From Streptomyces sp. NBC_01224 (GTDB lineage Bacteria > Actinomycetota > Actinomycetes > Streptomycetales > Streptomycetaceae): DNA of 64,000 nucleotides. The stretch spans positions 8,365,001 to 8,429,000 of the forward strand of contig NZ_CP108529.1 in NCBI RefSeq assembly GCF_036002945.1. The letters run 5' to 3'. Under the pieces are notes generated by a model, which worked only from the letters and a program-made list of their open reading frames with translations, had not been told where the DNA came from and made no database searches. Position 1 is the first letter of the stretch. The number at the start of each line of letters is the position of its first letter. Below are positions 53,311 to 62,678 of the stretch, one piece after another. Both the position numbers and the translations under genes were made by a program.

Positions 53311-56300
53311 TCACGCGTCTTCGCTCGGCGTGAGCCGCAGTGTCACGATCTGGAACGGCCGCAGCCGCAGCCGCACGAAATCGCCCGCCACCTCGGCGGA
53401 CTCCTCGGCGAGCGGACGCTCCAGCAGGTCCGTGACGCTCGCCCCGGCCAGCGCGAACCCCGCTGTCAGACGTGCCGAGACCCGTCCGCCGTGGGCCTCG
53501 TGGAGCCGGACCACCACATCCCCGCTGCCGTCGTCGGCGAGCTTCACCGTGGTCACGACCACGGCGTCCTCGTCGACCGTGACCAGCGGGGCCACCGCGG
53601 CACTCCCCGGCACCCGGCGCTCGGGGAGGCTGAACTGCCATCCCTCACGCACCGCGTCACCGATCGTCGCCCCCGGCAGCAGCGCGTACCGCAGCCGGTG
53701 CACGCCCTGGTCGGTCGCCGGGTCGGGATAGCGGGGCGCTCGCAGCAGTGACAGCCGCACCGTGGTCGTGGTGGAGCCGTCCTCGCGGACCGTACGGGTC
53801 ACATCGTGCCCGTACGTCGAATCGTTGATCAGTGCCGCACCCCAGCCCGGCTCACCGACATGCAGGAAGCGATGGGCGCAGATCTCGAACTTCGCCGCCT
53901 CCCAGCTCGTGTTGGTGTGCGTCGGCCGCTGGACGTGCCCGAACTGGGTCTCCGCCGTGGAGTGATCGGCACGCACATCGATCGGGAACGCCGCCTTGAG
54001 GAACTTCTCCTGCTCGTGCCAGTCGACCTCGGTGTCGATGTCCAGGCGCCGGGCCCCCGGCCGTAGCGTCAGCAGCTGGGTGACGCGCGACGAGCCGAAG
54101 GTACGCACCACCTCGACGCCGTCACCGCTGCGGCGCACCACGTCCGCCCCGGTCAGATCGGTCACCGTATTGCGGTAGAAGGCATCGACGTCCCAGGCGT
54201 CCCAACGGTTCGGCAGATCCGGATGGACCTGGAGCAGATTCGCCGCACAGCCCGGGGCGACCGTCTCGCGCCCGGCCACCAGATCGACGACCGAGACCAC
54301 CAGACCCCGCGCGTCCACGGTCACCCGGAGCAGTCCGTTGTCCAGCCGGAAGCCACCGTCGTACGCCTCGGCCTCCACCGGCCGCTCCCGCTGCTCCGAC
54401 GCGAGCGCCGCGCCACCGGCCGCGACGCCGGCCCGGCCGTGCGGAGCGGAGTTGAAGACGACCGTGCCCGCGCCGTCCGCAGCACCGGCCAGGGCCCGCT
54501 GCGCCGCCTCGATCACCGCTTCGAGCTCCCCGGCGATCCGGGCGTACGTCGCCTCCGCCTCACGGTGCACCCAGGCAATGGACGAACCCGGCAGGATGTC
54601 GTGGAACTGGTGCAGCAGCACGCTCTTCCAGATCCGGTCCAACTCCGCGTACGGATAAGGGAATCCGACCCGCACTGCCGCTGTGGCCGCCCACAGCTCC
54701 GCCTCCCGCAGCAGATGCTCGCTGCGCCGGTTGCCCTGTTTGGTCCGCGCCTGCGAGGTGTACGTACCGCGGTGCAGCTCCAGATACAGCTCACCCAGCC
54801 AAACCGGCGGCCGGTCGTACTCGGCCTCGGCGGCGGCGAAGAAGTCCGCGGGCTTCTCGATCGTCACCCGGGGCGAGCCCTCCAGATCCGCGAGACGACC
54901 GGCGCGCGCCAGCATCTCGCGGGTGGGGCCACCCCCTCCGTCCCCCCAGCCGAACGGGACGAGCGAACGTGTGGCGTGCCCCTTGTCCCGGAAGTTCTTC
55001 TCGGCGTGCGCGAGCTCCTTGCCGGACAGCTCCGCCACGTAGGTGTCCACAGGCGGGAAGTGCGTGAAGACCCGGGTGCCGTCCAGCCCCTCCCACAGGA
55101 AGGAATGGTGCGGGAACGGGTTGGTCGTGTTCCACGAGATCTTCTGGGTGAGGAACCAGCGCGAACCGGAGAGCGCCACCAGCTGCGGCAGCGCCGCCGA
55201 GTAGCCGAACGAGTCGGGCAGCCACACCTCCTCGGTCTCGACCCCGAACTCCTCCAGGAAGAACCGTTTGCCGTACACGAACTGCCGGGCCAGCGCCTCC
55301 GACCCGGGCATATTGGTGTCCGACTCCACCCACATCCCGCCCACCGGCACGAACTGCCCGGCCGCGGCCTTCTCCTTGACGCGCGCGTACAGCGCCGGCT
55401 GGTGCTCCCGCAGCCAGTCCAGCTGCTGGGCCTGCGACATCGCGAAGACGAACTCCGGATGGTCGTCCATCAGCGCCACCACATTGGAGGTGGTGCGGGC
55501 GACCTTGCGCACGGTCTCCCGCAGCGGCCACAGCCAGGCCGAGTCGATATGCGCGTGGCCCACCGCCGACAACCGGTGGGCGGAGGCGTGCGCGGGTGAG
55601 GAGAGCACGGGCCGGAGCTGCTGCCGGGCGGCGTTTGCGCTCGCGCCCACGGCTTCCAGGTCCAGCGAGTCCAGAGAGCGTTCCACCGCGCGCAGGATCT
55701 CCCAGCGGCGCGCCGAACCGAGCGGCAGCTGTCGCATCAGCTGATCGAGCACCTCCAGGTCCTGGACCAGCTCCCACACCTGCCGGTCGAAGACCGCGAC
55801 GTCCACCCGCTCGACGCGGTACAGCGGCTCGCTGCCCGCGGTCTCCCGGTCGCCGAGCGCACTGACGCCGTCCAGGATCTCCGGATTGGCGGCCGCCTCC
55901 AGGTAGTACCTGAACTCCTCGCCGCCTGCGACCGGGTCGCCGATGCGCAGCCAGGTGTTGCGCGGGTTGAGTGCCTTGACCACGCTGCCGTCCGGCCGGT
56001 GGGCCAGCGCCTCCGCGGAGAACCCCGGCCGGTCCCTGGCGAAACCGAGGTCGATCACCGCTTCGACGGTCTGACCCGCCCAGTCGGCCGGGACGCGGCC
56101 GGTCACCCGGAACCAGCTGGTGCCCCAGGCAGGCCCCCAGTCGTCGCCGATGGCACCGGGCTTGTAAGGGGCGGCCACCGCCTCGGCGAAGGGCACCGGT
56201 TCGCCGGGGGCGTGCCAGACCTCGAATTCAAGGGGTGCCGTACGGGGATGGACGGCGGGGCGGATGCGCTCGCGCAGGGCACGGTCGAGCCGTTCCTCGG

Positions 56301-56322
56301 TCAGTGTGCGGTCGTCATGCAT
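53311..56322 (-). CDS. GH38 alpha-mannosidase
   Basis: 1003 residues. After an N-terminal beta domain (WHAPGEPVPFAEAVAAPYKP), the GH38 barrel starts at SAVGHAHIDSAWLWP, whose His and Asp bind zinc; MSQAQQLDWLREHQPALY, VPVGGMWVESDTNMPGSEAL and EEVWLPDSFGYSAALPQ follow, with D370 in LPDSFGYS the likely nucleophile. A middle helical bundle and two beta-rich C-terminal domains complete the fold. No signal peptide, so it works in the cytosol on imported mannosides, cleaving alpha-mannosyl bonds. Its last-gene position in the operon 58200-53311 fits a role after uptake. Confidence 0.93.
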   Translation of the reverse strand: MHDDRTLTEERLDRALRERIRPAVHPRTAPLEFEVWHAPGEPVPFAEAVAAPYKPGAIGDDWGPAWGTSWFRVTGRVPADWAGQTVEAVIDLGFARDRPGFSAEALAHRPDGSVVKALNPRNTWLRIGDPVAGGEEFRYYLEAAANPEILDGVSALGDRETAGSEPLYRVERVDVAVFDRQVWELVQDLEVLDQLMRQLPLGSARRWEILRAVERSLDSLDLEAVGASANAARQQLRPVLSSPAHASAHRLSAVGHAHIDSAWLWPLRETVRKVARTTSNVVALMDDHPEFVFAMSQAQQLDWLREHQPALYARVKEKAAAGQFVPVGGMWVESDTNMPGSEALARQFVYGKRFFLEEFGVETEEVWLPDSFGYSAALPQLVALSGSRWFLTQKISWNTTNPFPHHSFLWEGLDGTRVFTHFPPVDTYVAELSGKELAHAEKNFRDKGHATRSLVPFGWGDGGGGPTREMLARAGRLADLEGSPRVTIEKPADFFAAAEAEYDRPPVWLGELYLELHRGTYTSQARTKQGNRRSEHLLREAELWAATAAVRVGFPYPYAELDRIWKSVLLHQFHDILPGSSIAWVHREAEATYARIAGELEAVIEAAQRALAGAADGAGTVVFNSAPHGRAGVAAGGAALASEQRERPVEAEAYDGGFRLDNGLLRVTVDARGLVVSVVDLVAGRETVAPGCAANLLQVHPDLPNRWDAWDVDAFYRNTVTDLTGADVVRRSGDGVEVVRTFGSSRVTQLLTLRPGARRLDIDTEVDWHEQEKFLKAAFPIDVRADHSTAETQFGHVQRPTHTNTSWEAAKFEICAHRFLHVGEPGWGAALINDSTYGHDVTRTVREDGSTTTTVRLSLLRAPRYPDPATDQGVHRLRYALLPGATIGDAVREGWQFSLPERRVPGSAAVAPLVTVDEDAVVVTTVKLADDGSGDVVVRLHEAHGGRVSARLTAGFALAGASVTDLLERPLAEESAEVAGDFVRLRLRPFQIVTLRLTPSEDA

Positions 56323-56368
56323 GAGTAAAGGGCCCCTCTGAATGAAATGTGTGCGGCGCGGTGGTGGT

Positions 56369-57094
56369 TCACGGGAGCTCGTCGAAGCCCACGCAGGGCA
56401 GTGACATCCCGTCGGCCAGGGCCAGGAGCTTCTCCAGCCGGGCCGGTGTCACATGGTTGGCCTCATGGGCGTCGGCGATGCAGTGGGCGTAGAGCGTGGT
56501 CACGCCGCCGTCATCGGCGGTCCGGCGCAGTGCCGCCTCCACGCCGGTCAGATCGTCTCCGTACGCGACGGCCCCGCGCCCGGAGTCCACCGAGCACCCC
56601 GGCAGGACCCGCCGGGCGGCGATGTCGCCGGCCGGGACACGCAACTCGGCCGCGAGGGACGGATCGGCGCGGCGGTCGGCGGACACACCGCCGCGCAGCC
56701 GCTCGAAGAGCGCGAGAAGCAGCCGGTCGGTGCTCTCGTCGCGGGCGCTGCACGGGTAGGCGAAGCTGCGGGCCGGAAAGCCGAGGCGGCGCAGCGTCTC
56801 CAGGGCGGGCACCACCTCTTGATCGAGATAGGCGGCCGCGCCGTGCGCGGCGATGAACTCGGGCGCCCGCTCGTGCCGCAGACCGTGGCAGCCGATGGTG
56901 TGGCCGTCGTCCGCGAGCCGGCGCAGCAACCGCACGTCGTCGCGGTCGAGCCGGTCGGGCTCACAGATGAAGAAGGTGACACGGGCGCCGAACAACGTGA
57001 ACAGCGGTGCGGCGGCGGCCCACTCGCGCACATGCCGGTCGTCGAAGGTGAGCAGCAGGGCGCGGTCGACGTGGATTTCCACGCGGCCGGTCAC
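56369..57094 (-). CDS. polysaccharide deacetylase-family protein
   Basis: 241 residues. LLLTFDDRHVREW carries the TFDD metal/base motif and TIGCHGLRHERAPEF the H-x-H-like motif of NodB-homology enzymes; TTLYAHCIADAHE near the end gives another His. No signal peptide, so unusually it would be cytosolic. The GTG start overlaps the upstream oxidoreductase stop (GTGA), placing it in the GH38 operon. It may deacetylate an imported sugar; the substrate is inferred from context only. Confidence 0.82.
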   Translation of the reverse strand: MTGRVEIHVDRALLLTFDDRHVREWAAAAPLFTLFGARVTFFICEPDRLDRDDVRLLRRLADDGHTIGCHGLRHERAPEFIAAHGAAAYLDQEVVPALETLRRLGFPARSFAYPCSARDESTDRLLLALFERLRGGVSADRRADPSLAAELRVPAGDIAARRVLPGCSVDSGRGAVAYGDDLTGVEAALRRTADDGGVTTLYAHCIADAHEANHVTPARLEKLLALADGMSLPCVGFDELP

Positions 57095-58200
57095 CGCCCG
57101 GACTCCTTGGGCGCCCAGCCGGGCACGGAGCCGTGCAGTGCCGTGTAGAAGGGATCGCCCGGGACGATCTCGCCGGCCAGGACGGGGCGGCCGGTGAGCG
57201 CCGCCTTGTACATCGCGGTGATCAGCTCCAGAGAGCGGCGGCCGTCCCCGGCGCTCGCCCTGGGCCGCCGGCCCGCCCGCATGTCGGCCAGGAGTGAACG
57301 GAGTTGGGCGCTGTGCGAGCTGGGGACGTCCTCGGCGGGGGAGGCCCAGCCGGCCGCCCTGCCGGGCTCGACACCCGGTGCCGGGGTGTAGGTCCAGTCA
57401 CCGTTTGCGTACCCGTAGAGATGGTTCAGTTCGATCGTGGCGTCCCGCAGATCGATCCGCAGATGACTCAGCTGACGCGGCGAAAGGGCGCTGTTGACCA
57501 CGGTGGCGAGTGCGCCCGAGGTGAAACGCACGGTGGCGGTGGTGACATCGTCGGTCTCGACGTCGCGGGCCAGCCGCCCCGCCATGGCCCGGATCTCCGC
57601 CCAGTCCCCGAGCAGTTCCAGCAGCAGATCGATCTGGTGGATGCCGAGTCCCATGGCGGGGCCCGCGCCCTCGGTCGCCCACTTTCCGCGCCAGGGGACC
57701 GCGTAGTAGGCGTCGTCGCGGTACCAGGTGGTCTGGCAGTGGGCGACCAGCGGTGCACCCAGCTCGCCGGAGGCGATGAGTGCCTTGGCGTGCTCGGCGC
57801 CCGATCCGAACCGGTGCTGGAAGACGATCGGGGCGTACGGGCCCCGCTCGCCCTCGGCGGCGGTCATGGCGTCGTACTCCGCGAGACTGAGCGCGGGCGG
57901 CTTCTCGCACCACACCCACGCCCCGGCCCCCAGGGCGGCGACGACCTGATCCCGGTGGGCGACGGGCGGCGAGGCGACGACGACGAGATCGGGACGGACC
58001 TCGCTCAGCGACGCGGCGAGATCGGTGGAGTGGTGGGGGAGCGAGAAGTCGGCGGCGAAGGCGCGGGCCGAGGTGGGATCGGCATCGACGGCGCCGACCA
58101 CTGCGAAGTCCGAGGGAAGTTCCAGGAACGCCGGCATATGGACGGCGCGGGCGATGTTGCCCGCGCCGACGAGCAGTACACGGTAGGGAGACACAGTCAC
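57091..58200 (-). CDS. Gfo/Idh/MocA-type sugar oxidoreductase
   Basis: 369 residues from GTG 58200; another GTG six bases later is possible. The NAD(P) fold opens with LLVGAGNIARAVHMPAF, followed by VVGAVDADPTSARAFA, and WVWCEKPPALSLAEYD has the family's E-K-P motif with the catalytic Lys. The C-terminal domain has MGLGIHQIDLLLELLG with the usual His-Asp pair. The family oxidises or epimerises sugars and sugar acids. It is the first gene of a three-gene unit with the deacetylase and GH38 enzyme, preceded by a LacI box at 58239-58254. Confidence 0.9.
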   Translation of the reverse strand: MTVSPYRVLLVGAGNIARAVHMPAFLELPSDFAVVGAVDADPTSARAFAADFSLPHHSTDLAASLSEVRPDLVVVASPPVAHRDQVVAALGAGAWVWCEKPPALSLAEYDAMTAAEGERGPYAPIVFQHRFGSGAEHAKALIASGELGAPLVAHCQTTWYRDDAYYAVPWRGKWATEGAGPAMGLGIHQIDLLLELLGDWAEIRAMAGRLARDVETDDVTTATVRFTSGALATVVNSALSPRQLSHLRIDLRDATIELNHLYGYANGDWTYTPAPGVEPGRAAGWASPAEDVPSSHSAQLRSLLADMRAGRRPRASAGDGRRSLELITAMYKAALTGRPVLAGEIVPGDPFYTALHGSVPGWAPKESGR

Positions 58201-58238
58201 AGAGGGCCGTCCAGGCTGAGGGCGTGAGCCGCCGGGAT

Positions 58239-58254
58239 TGGTAAGCGTTTTCCA
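58239..58254. promoter_or_regulatory. LacI-type operator 3
   Basis: TGGTAAGCGTTTTCCA, two mismatched pairs, 39 bases before the Gfo/Idh start. Confidence 0.65.
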
Positions 58255-58298
58255 GCAGGTCGGTAAAGTGCCCTTCCCGAGGGAAGGGCGGTTGGGTT

Positions 58299-59933
58299 TC
58301 AGAGAGTGGCGTAGAGCGCCCCGGCACTGGTCACGGGTCCGGTGCGGAGCCGGTCCGGCCAGTCGAGGGCGAGGCCGAGCGAGTTGCTCAACCGGCTCTG
58401 GAAGGAGGCGAGCCGGTGCTCGGCGCCGCGGACCGCGCGCGGCGGCAGCCGGTGTTCGAGGCAGTACGACACGAGCGCGCCGACGGCCTCGCCGATGCTC
58501 CACTGGCCCGCGTGCCCGCCGAGCGCGGGTGCGCTGAGATGCGTGGCGCCGATGTTCCGCCCGGCGGGGAGCAGATTCTCCACCCGTACGGGCAGCAGTG
58601 CGCCCAGCGGCAGCTGGAACGGCAGGCACTCCAGATCGAGGCCGGCGCCGCCACCGGTTCCGGGGTGCAGCGTGATCCGGGATCGCAGGGTGCCCACGCT
58701 GTCCGTGAAGGTCTCGGCGCCTGGTGCCCCGGCCCGTGCCGCAGCGGTCAGATGATGTTCCAACAGGGTGAACTCGGCCCGGATGCGCCGGGATTCGCGT
58801 ACGTGGGGTGTCTTGGCGAACCCGTCCGCCGTGCCGGTGGCATCGGGCCGCAGGCGCAGCTCGGGGTAGCCGTGGCCGCCGTCGTGCCGGGGCGCCCGCG
58901 TCTGTATCCAGTGGAGGAACGACAGTGCCTGCTCGCATGCCTCTTGTTCGGCGCGGGCCCGTACCTCGTCCCCGAGCCCGGCGAGCGGCAGGCGTGTGTA
59001 GGCCGTCTGCTCCCAGTCGACCAGGGTGATGTCGCTGTCGAAGGTGCCGGGCAGGTACCGGCTCCGGGCCAGTGCCCGCAGCTGGTGCCAGCGGTCGTTG
59101 GGCGGTGCGGCCCATGGCGGGACCTCGTCCGGCTCGTGCAGGAAGAGCGGCACGGAGCGGGCCGGGGCGCCGCCGGGTTCCGCGGTGTCCCAGGAGAAGG
59201 CGTCGGACCACCGGGCGTATCCGGCCGGCCGGTCGACGGTGTGGTCCTCGCCGGGGCGGTGGTCCAGGGCGAAGACCCAGGAGACCGGCTGCTGGTCGAG
59301 CGGATCGGCGACGGCGGCCGCGTGCGGTTCGCCGGTCTCCTCGCGGGACTCGGCGCCGGTGACATGTTCGACGCCCGCGAGGTCGAGCAGCTCTCCCAGG
59401 TCCGTCGCGTCGACGACGTACGGGGCGCTGACCGTCAGCAGCTCGCCGTCAGCTGCCTCCAGGGTGACCGCGGCCACCCGGTCTCCGTCCGCCTGGGCCG
59501 CAACCGGGCGGTGGCGGACCAGCAGGGTGAGCCGGCCCGAGGCGAGATGCGGGGTGAGGAGCTCCTGGACGACGGCGAGTGCGGCGCGCGGCTCATGGCT
59601 GAGATGACCGGTGGTACTGAGGCCGGGGTCGAGCAGCGGATCGGCGTACGGCCCCGGGCACAGCGGGTAGTTGCGCCGGTAGAAGTCGCGTATCCGCTCG
59701 CGCAGATCGCGGTAGCCGGGGGAGACGGGATCCAGTTCGATACGGTGGCCGTCGGCGAGCGGTACCGCCTGTGCGGTGAACAGGCCACCGGGCCAGTCGG
59801 TCGCCTCGGTGAGCACGACGCGGTGTCCGAACCGGGCGGCGGTCAGCGCGGCGGCGAGACCACCGAGACCGGCACCGACCACCAGGACATCGGTCCCGAG
59901 TTCGCGGGTACGGGGTGCGGGGGCGGCGAACAC
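58299..59933 (-). CDS. FAD-dependent oxidoreductase
   Basis: 544 residues from GTG 59933, with GGGAGGAG 8 bases upstream. TDVLVVGAGLGGLAAALTA is the FAD Rossmann motif, VVDATDLGELLDLAGV is the strand seen in FAD_oxidored (DUF-type) enzymes, and NLLPAGRNIGATHLSAPALGGHAGQWSIGEAVGA is the C-terminal flavin-contact region. It has no signal peptide. Such proteins are frequent in polysaccharide loci but their reaction is poorly known. It is 14 bases downstream of the GntR-LacI regulator gene and probably in its operon. Confidence 0.85.
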   Translation of the reverse strand: MFAAPAPRTRELGTDVLVVGAGLGGLAAALTAARFGHRVVLTEATDWPGGLFTAQAVPLADGHRIELDPVSPGYRDLRERIRDFYRRNYPLCPGPYADPLLDPGLSTTGHLSHEPRAALAVVQELLTPHLASGRLTLLVRHRPVAAQADGDRVAAVTLEAADGELLTVSAPYVVDATDLGELLDLAGVEHVTGAESREETGEPHAAAVADPLDQQPVSWVFALDHRPGEDHTVDRPAGYARWSDAFSWDTAEPGGAPARSVPLFLHEPDEVPPWAAPPNDRWHQLRALARSRYLPGTFDSDITLVDWEQTAYTRLPLAGLGDEVRARAEQEACEQALSFLHWIQTRAPRHDGGHGYPELRLRPDATGTADGFAKTPHVRESRRIRAEFTLLEHHLTAAARAGAPGAETFTDSVGTLRSRITLHPGTGGGAGLDLECLPFQLPLGALLPVRVENLLPAGRNIGATHLSAPALGGHAGQWSIGEAVGALVSYCLEHRLPPRAVRGAEHRLASFQSRLSNSLGLALDWPDRLRTGPVTSAGALYATL

Positions 59934-59947
59934 AGGAGTCTCCTCCC

Positions 59948-61120
59948 TCAGGGCCGGCGGGCGGCGACGGTACGGAGCCGGACCGGTGCGGACTCGCGCG
60001 TCCTGATCCGGACGGGGAGCACGATCTGCTCGGCGCTGCGGTACGGATCCTCGCCCGCCGTGCGCTCCGCGATCCGGGTGACCAGCTGCTCGACCGCCCG
60101 GCTGCCGATCTCCCTGGCGGGCAGCCGGGCGGCGAAACTGGTGAGCGGCAGCAGATCGTAGGGGCCCGCGTCGTCCATACCGGCCAGCACGATCTCGTCG
60201 GGCACGGCGATGCCGAGCGAAGCCAGATCGGAGGCGGCGGTGGCGACGGCGAAACCATGCGCGCACAACAGGGCAGTCGGTGGCTCGGGTGCCGCAAGGA
60301 GACCGGACAACAACTGCTTGCGGTCGTCCTCGGACAGTGCCGTGTACGAGCGCAGCGCGGTGAACTGGGGAAGCAGGGGCTGGTCATGGGCGCGCAGCGC
60401 CTGCTTGTGCCCGGTCATCCGGTCGTGGACGCTGGTGCACTGCGTCTCGCCCCAGAGCGTCGCTATGCGTTCGTGGCCGTCGGCCAGCAGATGTTCGGTG
60501 AGCCGGTAGCCGACGTCGTAGTTGTCGGCGGTGACCGCGTCGATGGCGAGGCCGGGAAAGTACCGGTCGACCAGGACCATCGGGATGCGCAGGCGTCTGA
60601 TCTCGTCCAGCACGTCGAGATCGGGCGCGCCCTGGACGGGGTAGAGGATGATGCCGTCGACCCGGTCCTCGACGGCCTGGTGCAGCGCCTGGTCCTGGCG
60701 GGCGAGGGACGCGGGGTGATCGGCGTGCCCCGTGTCGGTCATCTGGACCGCGGAGTCCGAGAAGAACAGCCGCAGCCCGCGCTCCGAACAGCCGGACTCG
60801 ACCCCGCGCAGCACTTCGGACTGGTACGGCCCCTGGCCGCTGATGATGCAGGCGACCACACCGGATCTGTGGGCCGAGGCAGGTTCCGCGGTCCGGTCCG
60901 AAGGATCGGCGACAAAGGTACCCAGACCACGGCGGCGTACCAACAACCCTTCTGCAACAAGGTCGTTGAGTGCACGGATGGCGGTGGTGGAACTGACCTC
61001 GAAGCGCTCGCGCAGCTGGTTCTGAGTGATGAACGGGGCGCCGGCCTCGTACTCGTCACGTGCCACCTCGGCCCGCAACTCGTCCTTGATGCGCTGGTAC
61101 TTGGGTCCGGACGTACCCAT
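59948..61120 (-). CDS. GntR-LacI chimeric transcription regulator
   Basis: 390 residues from ATG 61120. Residues about 5-70 are a GntR winged helix-turn-helix (KYQRIKDELRAEV, then TQNQLRERFEVSSTTAIRAL); the rest is a LacI-type periplasmic-binding-like effector domain (VVACIISGQGPYQSEVLRG, IILYPVQGAPDLDVLDEI, VLVDRYFPGLAIDAVTADNY, IVLAGMDDAGPYDLL). The combination is as in B. subtilis AraR. It likely responds to a sugar from the locus. Its promoter holds a perfect TTGACGCGTCAA palindrome with more half-sites nearby, probably its own sites. Confidence 0.9.
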   Translation of the reverse strand: MGTSGPKYQRIKDELRAEVARDEYEAGAPFITQNQLRERFEVSSTTAIRALNDLVAEGLLVRRRGLGTFVADPSDRTAEPASAHRSGVVACIISGQGPYQSEVLRGVESGCSERGLRLFFSDSAVQMTDTGHADHPASLARQDQALHQAVEDRVDGIILYPVQGAPDLDVLDEIRRLRIPMVLVDRYFPGLAIDAVTADNYDVGYRLTEHLLADGHERIATLWGETQCTSVHDRMTGHKQALRAHDQPLLPQFTALRSYTALSEDDRKQLLSGLLAAPEPPTALLCAHGFAVATAASDLASLGIAVPDEIVLAGMDDAGPYDLLPLTSFAARLPAREIGSRAVEQLVTRIAERTAGEDPYRSAEQIVLPVRIRTRESAPVRLRTVAARRP

Positions 61121-61141
61121 CCAGCCACCACCCTCTCGGAT

Positions 61142-61265
61142 TTGACGCGTCAATTGGCGTTGATCACAGTGTGGTGGCGGTTAACGCACTATTTCAAGGG
61201 GGTTGCAGCGGAATAATCGGCAACTTAGTGCGTCAAGTGGGGGAGTTGTCGATTCAATGCGTCAA
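61142..61265. promoter_or_regulatory. cluster of probable GntR operator sites
   Basis: A perfect palindrome TTGACGCGTCAA (61142-61153) sits 21 bases upstream of the chimeric regulator. Nearby are TTAACGCA (about 61181-61188) and TGCGTCAA at 61229-61236 and 61258-61265. These share the half-site TTGACGCA/TGCGTCAA and fit autoregulation. Confidence 0.6.
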
Positions 61266-61302
61266 TCCAGTGGCCCGGACGGGGCTCTCAGCCGGTCATG
61301 CC

Positions 61303-62373
61303 TCAGCCGGTCGTGCGGGGCGGTGGTGCCGTGCTGGCACGCACCACCAGTCGCGACGGCACGGCGAGCGTGCGCGGCGAAGCCGTCGCGTCACCGAGGG
61401 CCAGCAGCAGCGCCCGGCGGCCGATCTCTTCGAGCGGCAGCCGCACGGTGGTCAACGCGGGCGTGACGTCGCAGGCCACCGGCAGATCGTCGAAGCCGAC
61501 GACGGAGACATCGGCGGGCACGCCCCGCCCGAGGTCGTCACGGAGCGCCGCGAGCGCCCCGAGCGCCATGGCGTCATTGAGCGCGAAGAGTGCGGTGATC
61601 CCCGGCGACCTGCGAAACAGCTGCACCGCCGCGGCCCGCCCGCCCTCCCGGGTGAAGTCGGCCTCGACGCGATGGCGCTCCTGAACGGAGATGCCCAGTT
61701 CGGCCGCCCGCTCCAGGAAGCCGTGCAGCCGGTCCTGTACGGAGACCAGCGCCAGTGGTCCGCAGATGATGCCGATCTCCGTGTGCCCCAGCTGGGCGAG
61801 ATGCTCGGCGACCGCCCGGCCCCCCTCGCGGTTTCCCGGCACGATCGTGTCCACCGGAAGATCCTGGTGCGCGACCGCGGTCACCCGGCCGCCCTGCGCC
61901 GTGAACGCCTCCAGCTCCTGGACGAGCGCGGGGCTCCCGCCGGTGAAGCCCGAGCCGGCCAGGACGACGGCGCGGGCCCGCTGCGCCCGCAGCCTTGCCA
62001 CGTACTCCGCCTGGAGTCCCGGCTCATGGAAGGTGCCGGCCAGCATCACGAGGAGCTTGTGGTCGCGGGCGACCTCCATGACACCGGCCGCGATGGCGGA
62101 GTAGTAGGCGTCATTCACATCGTGCACGATCAGACCGACGATGGACGTCGTGGACTGCACGAGCGCGCGGGCCGGCGCGTTGGACACATAGCGGAGCCGG
62201 GCGGCCGCCTCCAGGACGCGCTCCTGCAGCTCCTGGGTGACGTTGCGGTCGCTGTCGCTGAGGACGCGCGAAGCCGTGGCAAGAGAGACCCCGGCGTCCT
62301 GCGCGACCTGCTGGAGCGTCACGGCGGACGGCGGGCGGGGACGGGCGGAACGTCGATTGACCTGGCTCTGCAT
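61303..62373 (-). CDS. LacI-family transcription regulator
   Basis: 356 residues from ATG 62373. The LacI helix-turn-helix VTLQQVAQDAGVSLATASRVL is at residues about 18-38, followed by the hinge region and a periplasmic-binding-protein-like effector domain (VGLIVHDVNDAYYSAIAAGV, GIICGPLALVSVQDRLHGFL, VSVVGFDDLPVACDVTPALT). It probably represses the glycan locus until a sugar binds. A LacI box lies 19 bases before its start, indicating autoregulation, and four more precede other units. Confidence 0.93.
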   Translation of the reverse strand: MQSQVNRRSARPRPPSAVTLQQVAQDAGVSLATASRVLSDSDRNVTQELQERVLEAAARLRYVSNAPARALVQSTTSIVGLIVHDVNDAYYSAIAAGVMEVARDHKLLVMLAGTFHEPGLQAEYVARLRAQRARAVVLAGSGFTGGSPALVQELEAFTAQGGRVTAVAHQDLPVDTIVPGNREGGRAVAEHLAQLGHTEIGIICGPLALVSVQDRLHGFLERAAELGISVQERHRVEADFTREGGRAAAVQLFRRSPGITALFALNDAMALGALAALRDDLGRGVPADVSVVGFDDLPVACDVTPALTTVRLPLEEIGRRALLLALGDATASPRTLAVPSRLVVRASTAPPPRTTG

Positions 62374-62391
62374 AGGGCTACGATAGCTGCA

Positions 62392-62407
62392 CTGAAAGCG
62401 TTTTCCC
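62392..62407. promoter_or_regulatory. LacI-type operator 4
   Basis: CTGAAAGCGTTTTCCC, a weaker match (ends diverge) but with the same core, 19 bases before the LacI start. Fits autoregulation. Confidence 0.6.
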
Positions 62408-62459
62408 ATTGCGTACGCAAGAGGAAACCCGGCACCGGGACCGTTCTGCCGCCTCTCGG

Positions 62460-62678
62460 TCAGCCCGTGCTCCATCTGCCCGGCGCGGTCGGCGGCATCG
62501 TGGCCTCGTCCTCGGAATCCTCTGGACCACTCCACGGAATTGCGCGTGGAGCGCCGGCGTCGAACCGGATCCGGTTGTCGGCGAACAGGTCGACGACCCG
62601 AGCGCTCTCGTCCGTCGAGCGCGAATCGTCGAGGTGCGGCTCCACGCACAGGCTGACCCCGCCCGTGCCCTCGCTCAC
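62460..62678 (-). pseudogene. truncated gene coupled to the PmoA-like gene (sugar isomerase-like remnant)
   Basis: GTG at 62678 overlaps the TGA of the PmoA-like gene (GTGA), the pattern of other real operon partners here. The 72-residue frame begins VSEGTGGVSLCVEPHLDDSR and goes on to ARVVDLFADNRIRFD. The VSLCVEPHLD stretch resembles the central metal-binding strand of xylose-isomerase-like TIM-barrel sugar isomerase/epimerases, where it lies near residue 150, so both ends appear lost. The last 30 residues are unlike that family. Alternatively it is a chance frame. Confidence 0.35.
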
